A stretch of DNA of 64,000 nt from Nitrospirota bacterium (GCA_020846775.1 JADLDG010000022.1:1-64000), one strand, 5' to 3'; positions 30,304-39,460 are shown, counted from the first letter of the stretch. Notes: a model not told the origin generated them from the sequence alone. A program made the numbers and translations.

Positions 30304-31224
30304 TCAACCTGCGATTTTGTGCTGTAAATTTATGGCCTTAACAAGTGATGTGACCGTACAATTGACCGGTGTTGGCACATTATGTTTTGCACCCTCCCGG
30401 CAAATATAACCATTAAAGAAATCAATCTCTGTCGGTTTACCCTTGAGAAAGTCCTCATACATGGAGGTATGATAACCACGCAGCTTCTGCGTAACGTTTA
30501 TCTGTTCGTCCATAAGGCCGGCATCAATGAAAATACCTTTTTTATCTGCAACTGCCCTGATCTCCTCAAATATCTTAAATGCCACATCCAGCGCATCCAC
30601 TGAATCAAGGATATTGTCGAGAGGGCCGTTCAGGATAACTGACACTGGATTAAATACAGCATTCCAGCAGAGTTTCTCCCATTTTGCCCTTAAGATATCC
30701 ATTGACAGCTTCGTGCGTATTCCAGCATTCTTAAACAGAGTTACAACAGTCCTGACACGTTCACTCTCAGAGCCATCCAGCTCTCCTATTGCAAGGGAAC
30801 CGGCCCCGATGTGATTAATGACTCCGGGTTCCTCAATCTTTGAAGCAAGAAAGGCAACACCTCCAATGACGTTGGCATCAGGGTAGCGGCGGAGGATGTC
30901 ATCCTCACCATCAATACCATTCTGGATCGTCAGTATTATAGTATCTTTCGTAATAACGAACCGGATGGCATCAAGCACCTTTTCCGTGTCATATCGTTTA
31001 ACTGCTATTATGATAAGGTCGCACGGACAAAGGTCCTGAGGGTCCGTTGATACCGGAGGCATGAAATTCCACACCTCTCCCCTGCTCTTCACAGTAAGCC
31101 CTTTTGCTTTCAGGATAGGAAGAGAGCGGGGAGTTACAAGAAAGGAGACCTTTGCACCTGCCCTCATCAAGACAGCGCCATAGTAACCGCCGACTCCTCC
31201 TGCACCAACCATTAGTATGTTCAT
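30304..31224 (-). CDS. panE: 2-dehydropantoate 2-reductase family (PanE/ApbA)
   Basis: About 306 aa, NADPH-dependent ketopantoate reductase fold. The nucleotide motif is MVGAGGVGGYYGAVL, the catalytic Lys is in AKWEKLCWNAVFNP, and the C-terminal motif is PTEIDFFNGYI with a preceding SMYEDFLKG. The ATG at 31224 has GAGG six bases upstream; the frame also opens at a GTG (31236). It is alone here, so pantothenate synthesis is likely but a different 2-keto acid substrate is possible. Confidence 0.88.
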   Translation of the reverse strand: MNILMVGAGGVGGYYGAVLMRAGAKVSFLVTPRSLPILKAKGLTVKSRGEVWNFMPPVSTDPQDLCPCDLIIIAVKRYDTEKVLDAIRFVITKDTIILTIQNGIDGEDDILRRYPDANVIGGVAFLASKIEEPGVINHIGAGSLAIGELDGSESERVRTVVTLFKNAGIRTKLSMDILRAKWEKLCWNAVFNPVSVILNGPLDNILDSVDALDVAFKIFEEIRAVADKKGIFIDAGLMDEQINVTQKLRGYHTSMYEDFLKGKPTEIDFFNGYICREGAKHNVPTPVNCTVTSLVKAINLQHKIAG

Positions 31225-31354
31225 TGACTGCCTCACTTTCCACCCAACTCTATTTCACGCATTGTTTTGATTAATGAAAAGCTTAATTAGCCATGAGGGA
31301 GTTCCAATCAACATGATCTGTATTAGCGGAGAACGAATATAAATACCTCATGTG

Positions 31355-32344
31355 TCAAGGGACTATTATGGTATCTCCAGGCCTTAGCATGATATTTGCC
31401 CGCATATTTGTACCGGCAACAATATCAGAATATCTAATCGAGACCCGGTTTCCCTCCGGATTCAAGGAACTTTTTCGTATAATGATTATTTTATCCTTAT
31501 TTGCCCACTGGGTAAATCCTCCTGCCAGCGAGATTGCCTGCGTTATAGTGGTATCACTTCGTAAAGGATATTTCCCCGGCTTTACAATCTCCCCGGAGAT
31601 AAAGATGGACTTGCTGTTTGATTCTTTAACGATAATAGAGACAATCGGCTCCTGCTTGAATTCTTTCAGCTTTGCTTGTATATCTTCTTTTAACTCAGTC
31701 GGCGTTCGTCCATCAGCCCGTACTTCACCTATCAGGGGTAGAGATATCATGCCGTCGGGACGGACAATTATTGAAAGTGAAAGTTCAGGCGACTTCCATA
31801 CAGAGATGTCAAGTAAATCTTCCTTTCCAATGACATAATCACCTTCTGTGTTCTTATCATAGTCTATAGATGAGATCTTGATTTTGTCATTCTCATAAAC
31901 AAATCGTATAACTGCATTTCCGCTTGAAGGCACTGCGATGCCGTTAGTTTTAGCTACGAGGGTTTTATTGTATATGGCATCAACAACCGCCGAATCTCCG
32001 GTCTTTTTTATGTCTGATATCTCGAATTCATATGCTGAAACAATATTATTTGAGATCATTTCAGCGTAGTTTGCCCGGATTTTATCAACCGGATCGCTGC
32101 CATTTTCAAGGGCTGTCTTGGTAAAGAATGACATGTATTCGTCAGCAAAACCTTTTTTATAGGCTAAAGAAAAAGACTTTATAATATCAATTAAATCACC
32201 GTCACGCATATTGTTCCTGCCAGATGAAGTCCCTGCAGACTCAGCTTTGGAAGGCAGAAAATGAAAGCTGCATAAAGATAAAACGATGAGAGTGATTATT
32301 ATTTTATGTCGCATATAAACAAGGTTATAAACGATGGAAGGCAT
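31355..32344 (-). CDS. Periplasmic/outer-membrane protein: NTF2-like region plus Poly_export and SLBB
   Basis: 329 aa. An N-terminal hydrophobic signal is followed by a region at about 50-160 (SFSLAYKKGFADEYMSFF ...) that looks like an NTF2/SnoaL-type domain. A Wza-like polysaccharide export domain begins at VIGKEDLLDISVWKSPELS (about 170), and an SLBB domain carries IFISGEIVKPGKYPL (about 250). The usual lipobox of Wza is not seen. No capsule genes are nearby. The start may be the ATG at 32344 or the one at 32314, directly before the hydrophobic segment. Confidence 0.8.
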   Translation of the reverse strand: MPSIVYNLVYMRHKIIITLIVLSLCSFHFLPSKAESAGTSSGRNNMRDGDLIDIIKSFSLAYKKGFADEYMSFFTKTALENGSDPVDKIRANYAEMISNNIVSAYEFEISDIKKTGDSAVVDAIYNKTLVAKTNGIAVPSSGNAVIRFVYENDKIKISSIDYDKNTEGDYVIGKEDLLDISVWKSPELSLSIIVRPDGMISLPLIGEVRADGRTPTELKEDIQAKLKEFKQEPIVSIIVKESNSKSIFISGEIVKPGKYPLRSDTTITQAISLAGGFTQWANKDKIIIIRKSSLNPEGNRVSIRYSDIVAGTNMRANIMLRPGDTIIVP

Positions 32345-32441
32345 GACTCCCCGTAATTTGTAGATACAAGAATAGGATATTAGCCGGAAAATGTCAACAC
32401 AAAGGAGATTATAAGTTAAACCTCGTCACGAGAATAGAGAT

Positions 32442-32471
32442 TTGCAAGACATCACACTGATAATGTAATAT
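32442..32471 (+). promoter_or_regulatory. Candidate promoter of ispH
   Basis: TTGCAA (32442-32447), 18 bp, TAATAT (32466-32471). The ATG is at 32481, giving a leader of two or three bases, and no Shine-Dalgarno is visible. Confidence 0.4.
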
Positions 32472-32480
32472 GATAGATAA

Positions 32481-33335
32481 ATGAAAGATATCATGATTGC
32501 GCGTCATTCAGGTTTTTGTTTCGGTGTTAGAGAGGCTATAAATAAGGCTACTGAGGTGGCCGCATCATCTTCCCTTCCTACTATGACATACGGTCCATTG
32601 ATCCATAATCCTCAGGAAATAGATCGTCTAAAAAAAGACTACGGTATCGAACCCATCAGTGATCTCGACAAATATAAAGAGGGCAACCTTGTAATAAGGG
32701 CTCATGGCGTACCTCCGGATGATTTTAACAGGGCACAGACTAATGATCTTAATATCGTCGATGCTACATGCAGGTTTGTAAAAGATGTTCAGGATTATGC
32801 GGTAGAGTTCTGCAGAAGGGGATATGAGTTATTTGTCGTAGGGGATGAGATGCATGCCGAGGTTCGAGGAATCGTAGGGCATGCTCATCACGAAGTAGCA
32901 GATTGTACGATTTACGTGGTTTCAGACCTGGAGCAAATTATAGAGAAAAGGCCTCTGCGCCCTGCGATAGTCTTTCAGACTACCCAGGAATTTACAAAAT
33001 TCAAAAAGATAGAACAGTACATTAAGTCAAACAACCTGAAGTGGAAGATCAGGAATACTATTTGTGGTGCGACCAGGAGTAATCAATATGCGGCAGATGA
33101 ACTGGCAAGGATGGTAGATCTGATGCTGGTCGTTGGGGGCAGGAATAGCGGAAATACAAAGAGGCTTGCCGAAATATGTTCCAGACACGTACACACTGAA
33201 CATGTAGAGACTGCAGATGAACTGAAACCTGAATGGTTTAACGGCATAGTTAAAGTTGGAATAACAGCGGGCGCCTCGACTCCCCAATGGCTTATTGATG
33301 ATGTGACAGATAAGATAGAAGAAATGGAGGAATAA
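32481..33335 (+). CDS. ispH: 4-hydroxy-3-methylbut-2-enyl diphosphate reductase
   Basis: 284 aa. Last step of the MEP isoprenoid pathway, making IPP and DMAPP with a 4Fe-4S cluster. The three cluster cysteines are in SGFCFGVREA (residue about 13), VDATCRFV (about 97) and NTICGATRS (about 195). The catalytic Glu is near TTQEF and the AGAST motif is near 262. It supplies precursors for the HpnCDE squalene route in this window. Confidence 0.96.
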   Translation: MKDIMIARHSGFCFGVREAINKATEVAASSSLPTMTYGPLIHNPQEIDRLKKDYGIEPISDLDKYKEGNLVIRAHGVPPDDFNRAQTNDLNIVDATCRFVKDVQDYAVEFCRRGYELFVVGDEMHAEVRGIVGHAHHEVADCTIYVVSDLEQIIEKRPLRPAIVFQTTQEFTKFKKIEQYIKSNNLKWKIRNTICGATRSNQYAADELARMVDLMLVVGGRNSGNTKRLAEICSRHVHTEHVETADELKPEWFNGIVKVGITAGASTPQWLIDDVTDKIEEMEE

Positions 33336-34220
33336 ATGACATTAAAGATAAATGAAGACAAGCTCATTAAGTTTGCTGTACAGGGCAGCGTGGTCTACCC
33401 CAAGTGTTTTGGCTGGGAGCTTACAAGTACCGGAGTGAGCCTTATGCTTCCGAGTGTTGGAGGAATAACCTATAATGTTAAAGTTGGCGACCCGGTATTT
33501 GGTCTGGCAGGCGACCATATTGAGCCGTGCGTCTCTCTGAGCAGTGACCCCAAAGAACCAAACAAAGACCCCAACCGTGCCTTTAACACATTTTCCTGCA
33601 TTGGTAATGAGGCTGTCGTCATTTCCGGAGATGCAAAAGGCGCTAAGGGGATTGTAACAGGGCATCACGGCGGGGTAGAACATGTAATCGCAGACTTTGA
33701 TGACGAGACACTGGAGAAACTCACTCAGGATGACAAGCTGCTGATACGTGCCTATGGTCAGGGGCTCTCCCTCACAGATTATCCGGAAATAAAGCTCTTC
33801 AGCCTCTCACCTGATGTCCTGAAAAAGTTAGGACTGGCTGCGGAAGCGGACGGCAGGATTGAAGTACCGGTGACTGCATTAGTTCCCGGCAAATTGATGG
33901 GTTCAGGTCTGGGGCATAACGATGTTTACAAGGGAGACTACGACATTCAAACGTCGGACGCTGAGGCGATAAAAAGGCTTAAACTTGATGTCTTACGGCT
34001 TGGGGACATTGTTGCAATACAGGACCATGATTCCAGTTATGGATGGACCTACAGGGAAGGAGCTGTTACTATCGGCATTGTGATACATACTGACAGTTAC
34101 CTTGCAGGTCATGGCCCCGGTGTACAGACTATAATGACTTCGGGTAAGGCCCTGATCGTCCCTAAGATTGATCCTGATGCAAACCTTGGCAAATATCTCG
34201 GCATCGGGCGCTGGCGGTAA
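33336..34220 (+). CDS. DUF4438 domain protein
   Basis: 294 aa, matching the DUF4438 family of uncharacterised beta-rich proteins. Conserved blocks include GDPVFGLAGDHIEPCVS, GAKGIVTGHHGGVEHV and the C-terminal GHGPGVQTIMTS. No signal peptide. Its ATG directly abuts the ispH stop with GGAGG upstream, so the two are co-translated. Histidine and aspartate clusters (GLAGDHIEP, QDHDSSYG) suggest a metal site. Function unknown. Confidence 0.8.
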   Translation: MTLKINEDKLIKFAVQGSVVYPKCFGWELTSTGVSLMLPSVGGITYNVKVGDPVFGLAGDHIEPCVSLSSDPKEPNKDPNRAFNTFSCIGNEAVVISGDAKGAKGIVTGHHGGVEHVIADFDDETLEKLTQDDKLLIRAYGQGLSLTDYPEIKLFSLSPDVLKKLGLAAEADGRIEVPVTALVPGKLMGSGLGHNDVYKGDYDIQTSDAEAIKRLKLDVLRLGDIVAIQDHDSSYGWTYREGAVTIGIVIHTDSYLAGHGPGVQTIMTSGKALIVPKIDPDANLGKYLGIGRWR

Positions 34221-34250
34221 GGTTAAATAGTCGCTGTCCCTATTAACCTT
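34219..34250. terminator. Hairpin between convergent genes
   Basis: AAGGTTAAATAG (34219-34230) pairs with CTATTAACCTT (34240-34250) with one bulged A. Located exactly between the convergent DUF4438 and dehydratase-like genes. The U-tract is poor. Confidence 0.4.
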
Positions 34251-34251
34251 A

Positions 34252-35706
34252 CTAATTGACCTTCCTGATTTCTGCAGCCTTCAAATTAATGAAGTTGCTG
34301 GTACTACTTGCTTCACAATGAGGAAGCCGTATCATACCTGAGAGTGGGTTGATTTTACTGTATTCCTCGACCTGTTTCATCGTCAGATTGTGCTTGTTCA
34401 GCATGTCTGCGACTTCTTTCTTTGCGCGTTCCCTGGCTTCATACAGTTTCATCTGCACCCTGCTCTTGACATTGACATCGCTGTCACCTGAAGTCTCTAT
34501 GGAAACAAAGAGGCTGTTGCCGAGGTCGGTTACCACCTTGGACTGAACTCCGTCGCTCTGGGTACTCGGCATGCAACCAAATGGTTTTACTGATACAACA
34601 AGGTGTGCCTTCTTTTCCCTGAACGACATGATATGCTTACCAATCTCCATATGTCCTTCTCCGCCGGATATTTTAGGACTGTAATAGTGTTTTGAATATT
34701 CGGCTATCTTATCCTGGGATGAAAGTGCATCGGGTCTGAATTTCAGGGCACTGCGGTAACTGGTATAATAATAATTGAATAAGAGACTTGCTGCCTTCAA
34801 ACCCAGTATTGCCTTATAAGCCCCTTTTTTTACCTTAATTCGTTCTTTAGCCCGTTCAACATGTTCCCAGAAAATAAAGCTGACCCAGTTACTTACAGGT
34901 TCTGTAACAACCTCAGCCCCTTCAGACTCAAGCCACCTCTGCAGCCTGTAATTTCCATCTCCCTCCGTAGTCATTGCCCAAAACTCACCCGTTAATTTAA
35001 CCTTGGGTTTGATGCGGGAATAATCTACTTTAATTTCCGAGAACAGCTGATTGACTTCTTTCAATATTCTCCGCAGCGGTTTATTCTCTTTAAGCGCAGA
35101 GTAAAGTATGTCACGTCCGCGCTCTATGCATCTGTCTGTTTCACCAGGGACAATTTCATATGGACGTATTTTATAACCCAGTTCATTCAGCATATCACCT
35201 GCCATAATAGTCTTGACCAGGGTAATGAAAAATTTCGGCGTAAGCTCTAAACCCCATTCCCTACCCTGATTCATGTCCCCTGACTGCTGGAAAAGCAGTA
35301 CCCTGAAATCCGGAAATCCGGCATCCCTGAGCGCCTTCCTGTATTCAGCCTCATACATCCCAAAGCGGCACGGACCGCATGAGCCGGCAGTTAGAAAGAC
35401 ATATTTATCATCTATATTTTCCGTATTGGATGCCTGAAGGTTTTGCAAATATTTTATAAGATTTCCAACCGTATAATATGTAGGATTACATTGACCTCGA
35501 TTACCATATTCTTTTCCTACTGAAAGGGATTGATTATCGGGGATTGGAAGATATTTGGCGTTATATCCCATTCCCTGCAGTGCCCCTTCAATAAGATAGT
35601 CATGATTATATGTGAGGCCGCCAAAGAGAATGGTTGTCGAATCACGCTGATCTTTTGTAAATGGTCTCTCAGCAGGTCTCTTGTAATGCAGGACGTGTGA
35701 GTTCAT
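34252..35706 (-). CDS. 2-hydroxyacyl-CoA dehydratase-like partner of the activase
   Basis: 484 aa. Resembles the HgdB-like C-terminal part of the long CoA-enzyme-activase proteins. Cysteines that could hold a 4Fe-4S cluster occur in NRGQCNPTYYT, AGSCGPCRFGM and KPFGCMPS. Its ATG lies 38 bp inside the end of the upstream activase gene, after GAGGAG, so the two are translationally coupled. In many genomes these segments form one polypeptide of about 1400 aa or more; here they are two. The substrate is unknown. Confidence 0.78.
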   Translation of the reverse strand: MNSHVLHYKRPAERPFTKDQRDSTTILFGGLTYNHDYLIEGALQGMGYNAKYLPIPDNQSLSVGKEYGNRGQCNPTYYTVGNLIKYLQNLQASNTENIDDKYVFLTAGSCGPCRFGMYEAEYRKALRDAGFPDFRVLLFQQSGDMNQGREWGLELTPKFFITLVKTIMAGDMLNELGYKIRPYEIVPGETDRCIERGRDILYSALKENKPLRRILKEVNQLFSEIKVDYSRIKPKVKLTGEFWAMTTEGDGNYRLQRWLESEGAEVVTEPVSNWVSFIFWEHVERAKERIKVKKGAYKAILGLKAASLLFNYYYTSYRSALKFRPDALSSQDKIAEYSKHYYSPKISGGEGHMEIGKHIMSFREKKAHLVVSVKPFGCMPSTQSDGVQSKVVTDLGNSLFVSIETSGDSDVNVKSRVQMKLYEARERAKKEVADMLNKHNLTMKQVEEYSKINPLSGMIRLPHCEASSTSNFINLKAAEIRKVN

Positions 35707-38700
35707 TATTTATTAACTCCTCTTCGTATCTTTGTAAAAAGTAGTGTATAGTTTCAACCCGTATCTTAATAGAACCCGAAGGCCTGTTCTCGTCAATATC
35801 ATGGAATGTAAAATAAGGTGTCTGTGTCGCAGAAAGTATCTCCTCAACGACGGCATATATGGGCGAATCATGTCCGCACCTGAAATTTGACAGGTCAACG
35901 GCAACGAGGTTCGGGTGCCTTGCCGTATATTTTGCCCCCCATAATTTCTTATTGGTATTCTCGCTGTATGAGTTCTTCCAAACATCTGTTATTACCATGG
36001 GATGACTGATATCACCACGCCTTATTTCATCACCAAATAGTCTGTCCAGAACATCATCATCCACAGGGAGTGAATCTACCGTAAATATTGGATAACCATA
36101 TTTCTGAATCTCTGATAATATTTCATGATTGAGTCCGGGGTCATTATGATATGGCCTGCCGAGGACTACCACACCCACCTTGCCTTCTGACTCTATCCTG
36201 CTGAGGACTTCCCGTCCTCTCAGTCTGAGATTATTTGCATAGTCTGCAAGGGCCTTAACTCCTGCTTTCATAGCCTCCCTGCATTCACTCTTACTGACAC
36301 CGAATACATCAGACGAGAAAAGAAACATTTGCTGTTCAAACAATTCTGGTTCGCCCATATTCAAGTGAGGTGCAAGAAGCCTTATGCCATGTTTTGCAAA
36401 AAGGTCTTCTTCTTTTGTAAAGGCCGCCTTAACCACTTCGGGGGTAGCTGCAACGGTAGGACAGGAAGAACTTGCTATAGCCTCTTTTATCTCTGAAGGG
36501 AGATCAAGCAGCATAGGGAAGAATATTGCATCCGGGCGGACCTTCTTTCCGTATATAAGGTTATGCATATGCGACAGAGCAACCTTGCTTGGAAAACATG
36601 CATCAATTGCGCCGCGTCTTGAACCCTCTTTATACATCTTTTCATCTGTGTCATCAGACAATATGATGTTTTTGTACGGGACACCAAGTTTTTCGAAATA
36701 TGCTACGAAGAACGGGGCAACTGAGTACATATTGAGTGTCCGAGGAATCCCGATCCTTATATTCCGGCCTTCGGATTTAGGCCTGCTCAATTTGGAGAAT
36801 AACCTTTCAAATCCCCCCATCCCCCCTTTTCTAAAGGGGGGAACCAGATTTCCCCCTTTGAAAAAGGGGGAGTAAGGGGGATTATTTTCATGGCCTTTTG
36901 TGACGCCCGGGCTCATTAATGGTTTTTCTGCAGCCCTGCTTTTAAATACCTCTTTTGCCGCAATCTCAGACAGGTCCGGATACATCTTCTTCAGGCTGTC
37001 AGCCTTCTTTTTTATAGCCTGAACTTCTTTGATATCTTCCACTGTCCCCTTCTCGCAGGTTGCAATTATATAACGTTTAGAGTGTTGGGCAGAAGAGGCC
37101 TCAATATCTATGAATGTCCTCTGGCAGCTGTTCTGGCAAAAATTACACCTTGTATCCTCGCTCCTCAGTGCATTGAAGCTGATACCATCTGCTGCGTCAA
37201 GACCAATAAAGCTTGTGTTTCCATCTCCAGCCACGCGTATTGCCTCGAGCGCGGCTCCTATGGCGCCGCTTTCACCGGTATATTTGTGAACATGTATTAC
37301 GGCCTCAGGCACCCTTGACTTTATAAAGTCATATTGTGACTTTACAGCAGCCAGGTTATGCTGTGTGCCGCCCTGGAGGATAAACGTCTTTCCGAGCCTG
37401 CGCAGATTAGGTTCCTGAACAACATACAGCCAGATATTCTTGGGGAGAACATTAGCGAGTCCTGCCATGATCTCTTCCCGTTCCCATCCCTGCTGTTGAA
37501 AATTTACAATGTCTGATTCAAGAAATACTGCACAACCATAATGGAATAGGGGGAGGCGTTCCGCCTTGAACGCCTTTTCTGCATACTCTGTTACATCAAA
37601 ACCAAATCTCTCTGCAGTGTTTTGAAGAAAATATCCATTTCCGGCAGAACATTGCGTATTGAGTTTAAAGTCCTTAACCTTACCGTCATTGAGAAAGATC
37701 ACCTTTATATCCTGACCACCCACATCTACAATAACATCTGCATCATCAAAATAACGGAGTGCAGATTTAGTGTGGGCAACTGTCTCGACAAGGGCTACAT
37801 CAGCTCCAAAACACTCCTTGAGCATATCCTTTGCGTAGCCTGTAGTACCTGCGCCTCCCACCTCAAGGTGTGCGCCATGTGCTTCTACCTGCTGTCTGAG
37901 ATCTTTTAATATTTCTTTGGTATCATCTATTGGATTACCTTTGGAAAGCCTGTATGCCCTGGCAATGAGATCGCCGTCTTTATTAAGCAGAACACCCTTC
38001 GTAGAGGTTGATCCGCCGTCAATGCCTATATAGCCATGCACTATCTCCCCTGATGAGAAGTCAGGGGGGGTAAATGGCATCTTTTTAAACTCTGCAAGAA
38101 ATCTCTCAAGTTCTTCTTTGTCAGCCGCAAGGCCTGTAGCAGCTGCCCGTGCATCAGATGTCTTACGGCCTCCCGATATATAATCTTCCAATTCCCTTGA
38201 ACCCTTATATCTCCCGACAGACTCGTCTTCACTTTTCCCGTAGATTACAGATCCTATGGCCGCATAGTACTGGGCATTGGAAGGGACGTATATTAGATCT
38301 TCCGGCTTATTGTCAGATGGAAGGATAATACCCCGTTCCTTCCACATCTCTGGGATATGATGTGACCATGCCTCCTGCAGCGCCGGTATAAAGGCATTGG
38401 GCCCCCCCAGGAGAAGCACATGAGGTCTTAATGTATTACCCCTCGTCAGTACGCTTAGATTCTGCTGTACGATGGCCTCGAAAAGTGAGGCCATCAGTTC
38501 TTGAGATGGTATACCCTGTTTTTGAAGTCCGTTTATGTCTGTCTCTGCAAAGACGCCGCATTTACCTGCAACAGGGTGCAGTCTTGTACCGGCATACCTA
38601 ATGGCACTTACATCTTCATGTGAAATATTAAGTTTGGCAGATATCTTGTCTATCACTGCTCCGGTACCGCCTGCGCACTTATCATTCATGCTGGAAAGCT

Positions 38701-39094
38701 TTCTCTTATTGCCATTGTGGTCTTCGGACCAGATGATAATCTTTGCATCCTGCCCGCCCAGTTCTATAACAGACCCGGCATCAGGGTGTTTTTTTTCCAC
38801 TGCAAGAGAGACGGCGTTTACCTCCTGAACAAACTTGGCGCCAATCAGAGCTGCCACGGCCCTCCCGCCACTCCCGGTTATAAAGATACGGAACCTGTCA
38901 GATTGCCCTTTGAATTCAATCTCTATTGTATGAAGAAATTCCAGGACCTTCTTAATCTGCATCGTATCGTGCCGCTGATAGTCGTACCAGAGAATGTTGT
39001 CAGTGGCGGCATCCATGACAACAGCCTTAACAGTGGTAGAGCCTACGTCAAGACCGATGAAGAGATTCTGCTGATGGGAAACTATATTGCTCAT
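35669..39094 (-). CDS. Giant BadF/BcrA-type CoA-enzyme activase (two ATPase domains plus DUF2229)
   Basis: 1141 aa. Two BadF/BadG/BcrA/BcrD ATPase domains: the first with FIGLDVGSTTVKAVV, CAGGTG and GKCGVFAETD; the second with GYIGIDGGSTSTKG, CSAGNG and YGCAVFLESD. The paired cysteines would bridge a 4Fe-4S cluster as in HgdC. A CxxCxxxC motif (CNFCQNSC) follows near residue 660. Then comes a DUF2229 domain (about 768 onward, IRIGIPRTLNMYS). Such activases couple ATP hydrolysis to injecting low-potential electrons into dehydratases or reductases. Residues about 727-765 are encoded by an in-frame copy of the double-hairpin repeat, between the cluster motif and DUF2229. Confidence 0.88.
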   Translation of the reverse strand: MSNIVSHQQNLFIGLDVGSTTVKAVVMDAATDNILWYDYQRHDTMQIKKVLEFLHTIEIEFKGQSDRFRIFITGSGGRAVAALIGAKFVQEVNAVSLAVEKKHPDAGSVIELGGQDAKIIIWSEDHNGNKRKLSSMNDKCAGGTGAVIDKISAKLNISHEDVSAIRYAGTRLHPVAGKCGVFAETDINGLQKQGIPSQELMASLFEAIVQQNLSVLTRGNTLRPHVLLLGGPNAFIPALQEAWSHHIPEMWKERGIILPSDNKPEDLIYVPSNAQYYAAIGSVIYGKSEDESVGRYKGSRELEDYISGGRKTSDARAAATGLAADKEELERFLAEFKKMPFTPPDFSSGEIVHGYIGIDGGSTSTKGVLLNKDGDLIARAYRLSKGNPIDDTKEILKDLRQQVEAHGAHLEVGGAGTTGYAKDMLKECFGADVALVETVAHTKSALRYFDDADVIVDVGGQDIKVIFLNDGKVKDFKLNTQCSAGNGYFLQNTAERFGFDVTEYAEKAFKAERLPLFHYGCAVFLESDIVNFQQQGWEREEIMAGLANVLPKNIWLYVVQEPNLRRLGKTFILQGGTQHNLAAVKSQYDFIKSRVPEAVIHVHKYTGESGAIGAALEAIRVAGDGNTSFIGLDAADGISFNALRSEDTRCNFCQNSCQRTFIDIEASSAQHSKRYIIATCEKGTVEDIKEVQAIKKKADSLKKMYPDLSEIAAKEVFKSRAAEKPLMSPGVTKGHENNPPYSPFFKGGNLVPPFRKGGMGGFERLFSKLSRPKSEGRNIRIGIPRTLNMYSVAPFFVAYFEKLGVPYKNIILSDDTDEKMYKEGSRRGAIDACFPSKVALSHMHNLIYGKKVRPDAIFFPMLLDLPSEIKEAIASSSCPTVAATPEVVKAAFTKEEDLFAKHGIRLLAPHLNMGEPELFEQQMFLFSSDVFGVSKSECREAMKAGVKALADYANNLRLRGREVLSRIESEGKVGVVVLGRPYHNDPGLNHEILSEIQKYGYPIFTVDSLPVDDDVLDRLFGDEIRRGDISHPMVITDVWKNSYSENTNKKLWGAKYTARHPNLVAVDLSNFRCGHDSPIYAVVEEILSATQTPYFTFHDIDENRPSGSIKIRVETIHYFLQRYEEELINNELTRPALQETC
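36807..36920 (+). repeat. Double-hairpin repeat, copy 2, in-frame inside the activase gene
   Basis: The core palindromes (36807-36885) are nearly identical to copies 1 and 3. Similarity to copy 3 continues to about 36920 (ATTATTTTCATG, then TTTGTGA..CCC..GGCTCAT). Translated on the minus strand it reads NPPYSPFFKGG, then PPFRKGGMGGFERLF, with no stop or frameshift. Confidence 0.9.
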
Positions 39095-39145
39095 ATATTT
39101 CTGGTCAAGCGCCTAAAATGAGGGATACAGAGAGACTATCTGCCG

Positions 39146-39196
39146 CTGACATATCAGTAGACTGACATATCAGTAGACTGACATGTCAGTCTACTG
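39146..39196. promoter_or_regulatory. Three-site tandem palindromic operator array before the activase
   Basis: CTGACATATCAG at 39146-39157 and 39162-39173, then CTGACATGTCAG at 39178-39189, spaced exactly 16 bp with TAGA linkers. The third is centred in a perfect 26-bp palindrome (39171-39196). Palindromes of this TGAC..GTCA form are typical TetR-family operators. The array lies 52-102 bp upstream of the activase ATG. Confidence 0.75.
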
Positions 39197-39248
39197 GCTG
39201 ATTCTACTAAGAACTGATTGTGTAGTCAAGATTTTTCTCATCCTACTT

Positions 39249-39423
39249 TCTTTGCGGGCCCCGGCTCATGACGGTTCACTCGAAATAGCCTTTCAAATCC
39301 CCCTGCCCCCCTTTTCTAAAGTGGGGCAACTAATTTCCCCCTTTGAAAAAGGGGGAGTAAGGGGGATTATTTTCATGTACTTTGTGAGCCCGCGGCTCAT
39401 GATGGTTCATCCGGAAATAGTGC
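39249..39423 (+). repeat. Double-hairpin repeat, copy 3, flanked by direct repeats
   Basis: The core palindromes (39293-39370) are flanked by an imperfect direct repeat of about 40 bp. The left copy is 39249-39290 and the right 39379-39423, each running TTTG..GGCTCATGA.GGTTCA..CGAAATAG. The same right-flank sequence is found in copy 2. This fills the gap between the operator array and the DUF190 gene; no gene is seen in it. Confidence 0.8.
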
Positions 39424-39460
39424 CTTCCTCTCATTGTGTCACATGTCACACTGAACCTGA

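Noticed and set aside
39146-39196. CRISPR-like direct repeats
   Set aside because: The 16-bp period leaves no unique spacers, and the units are palindromic operators. No cas genes are present.
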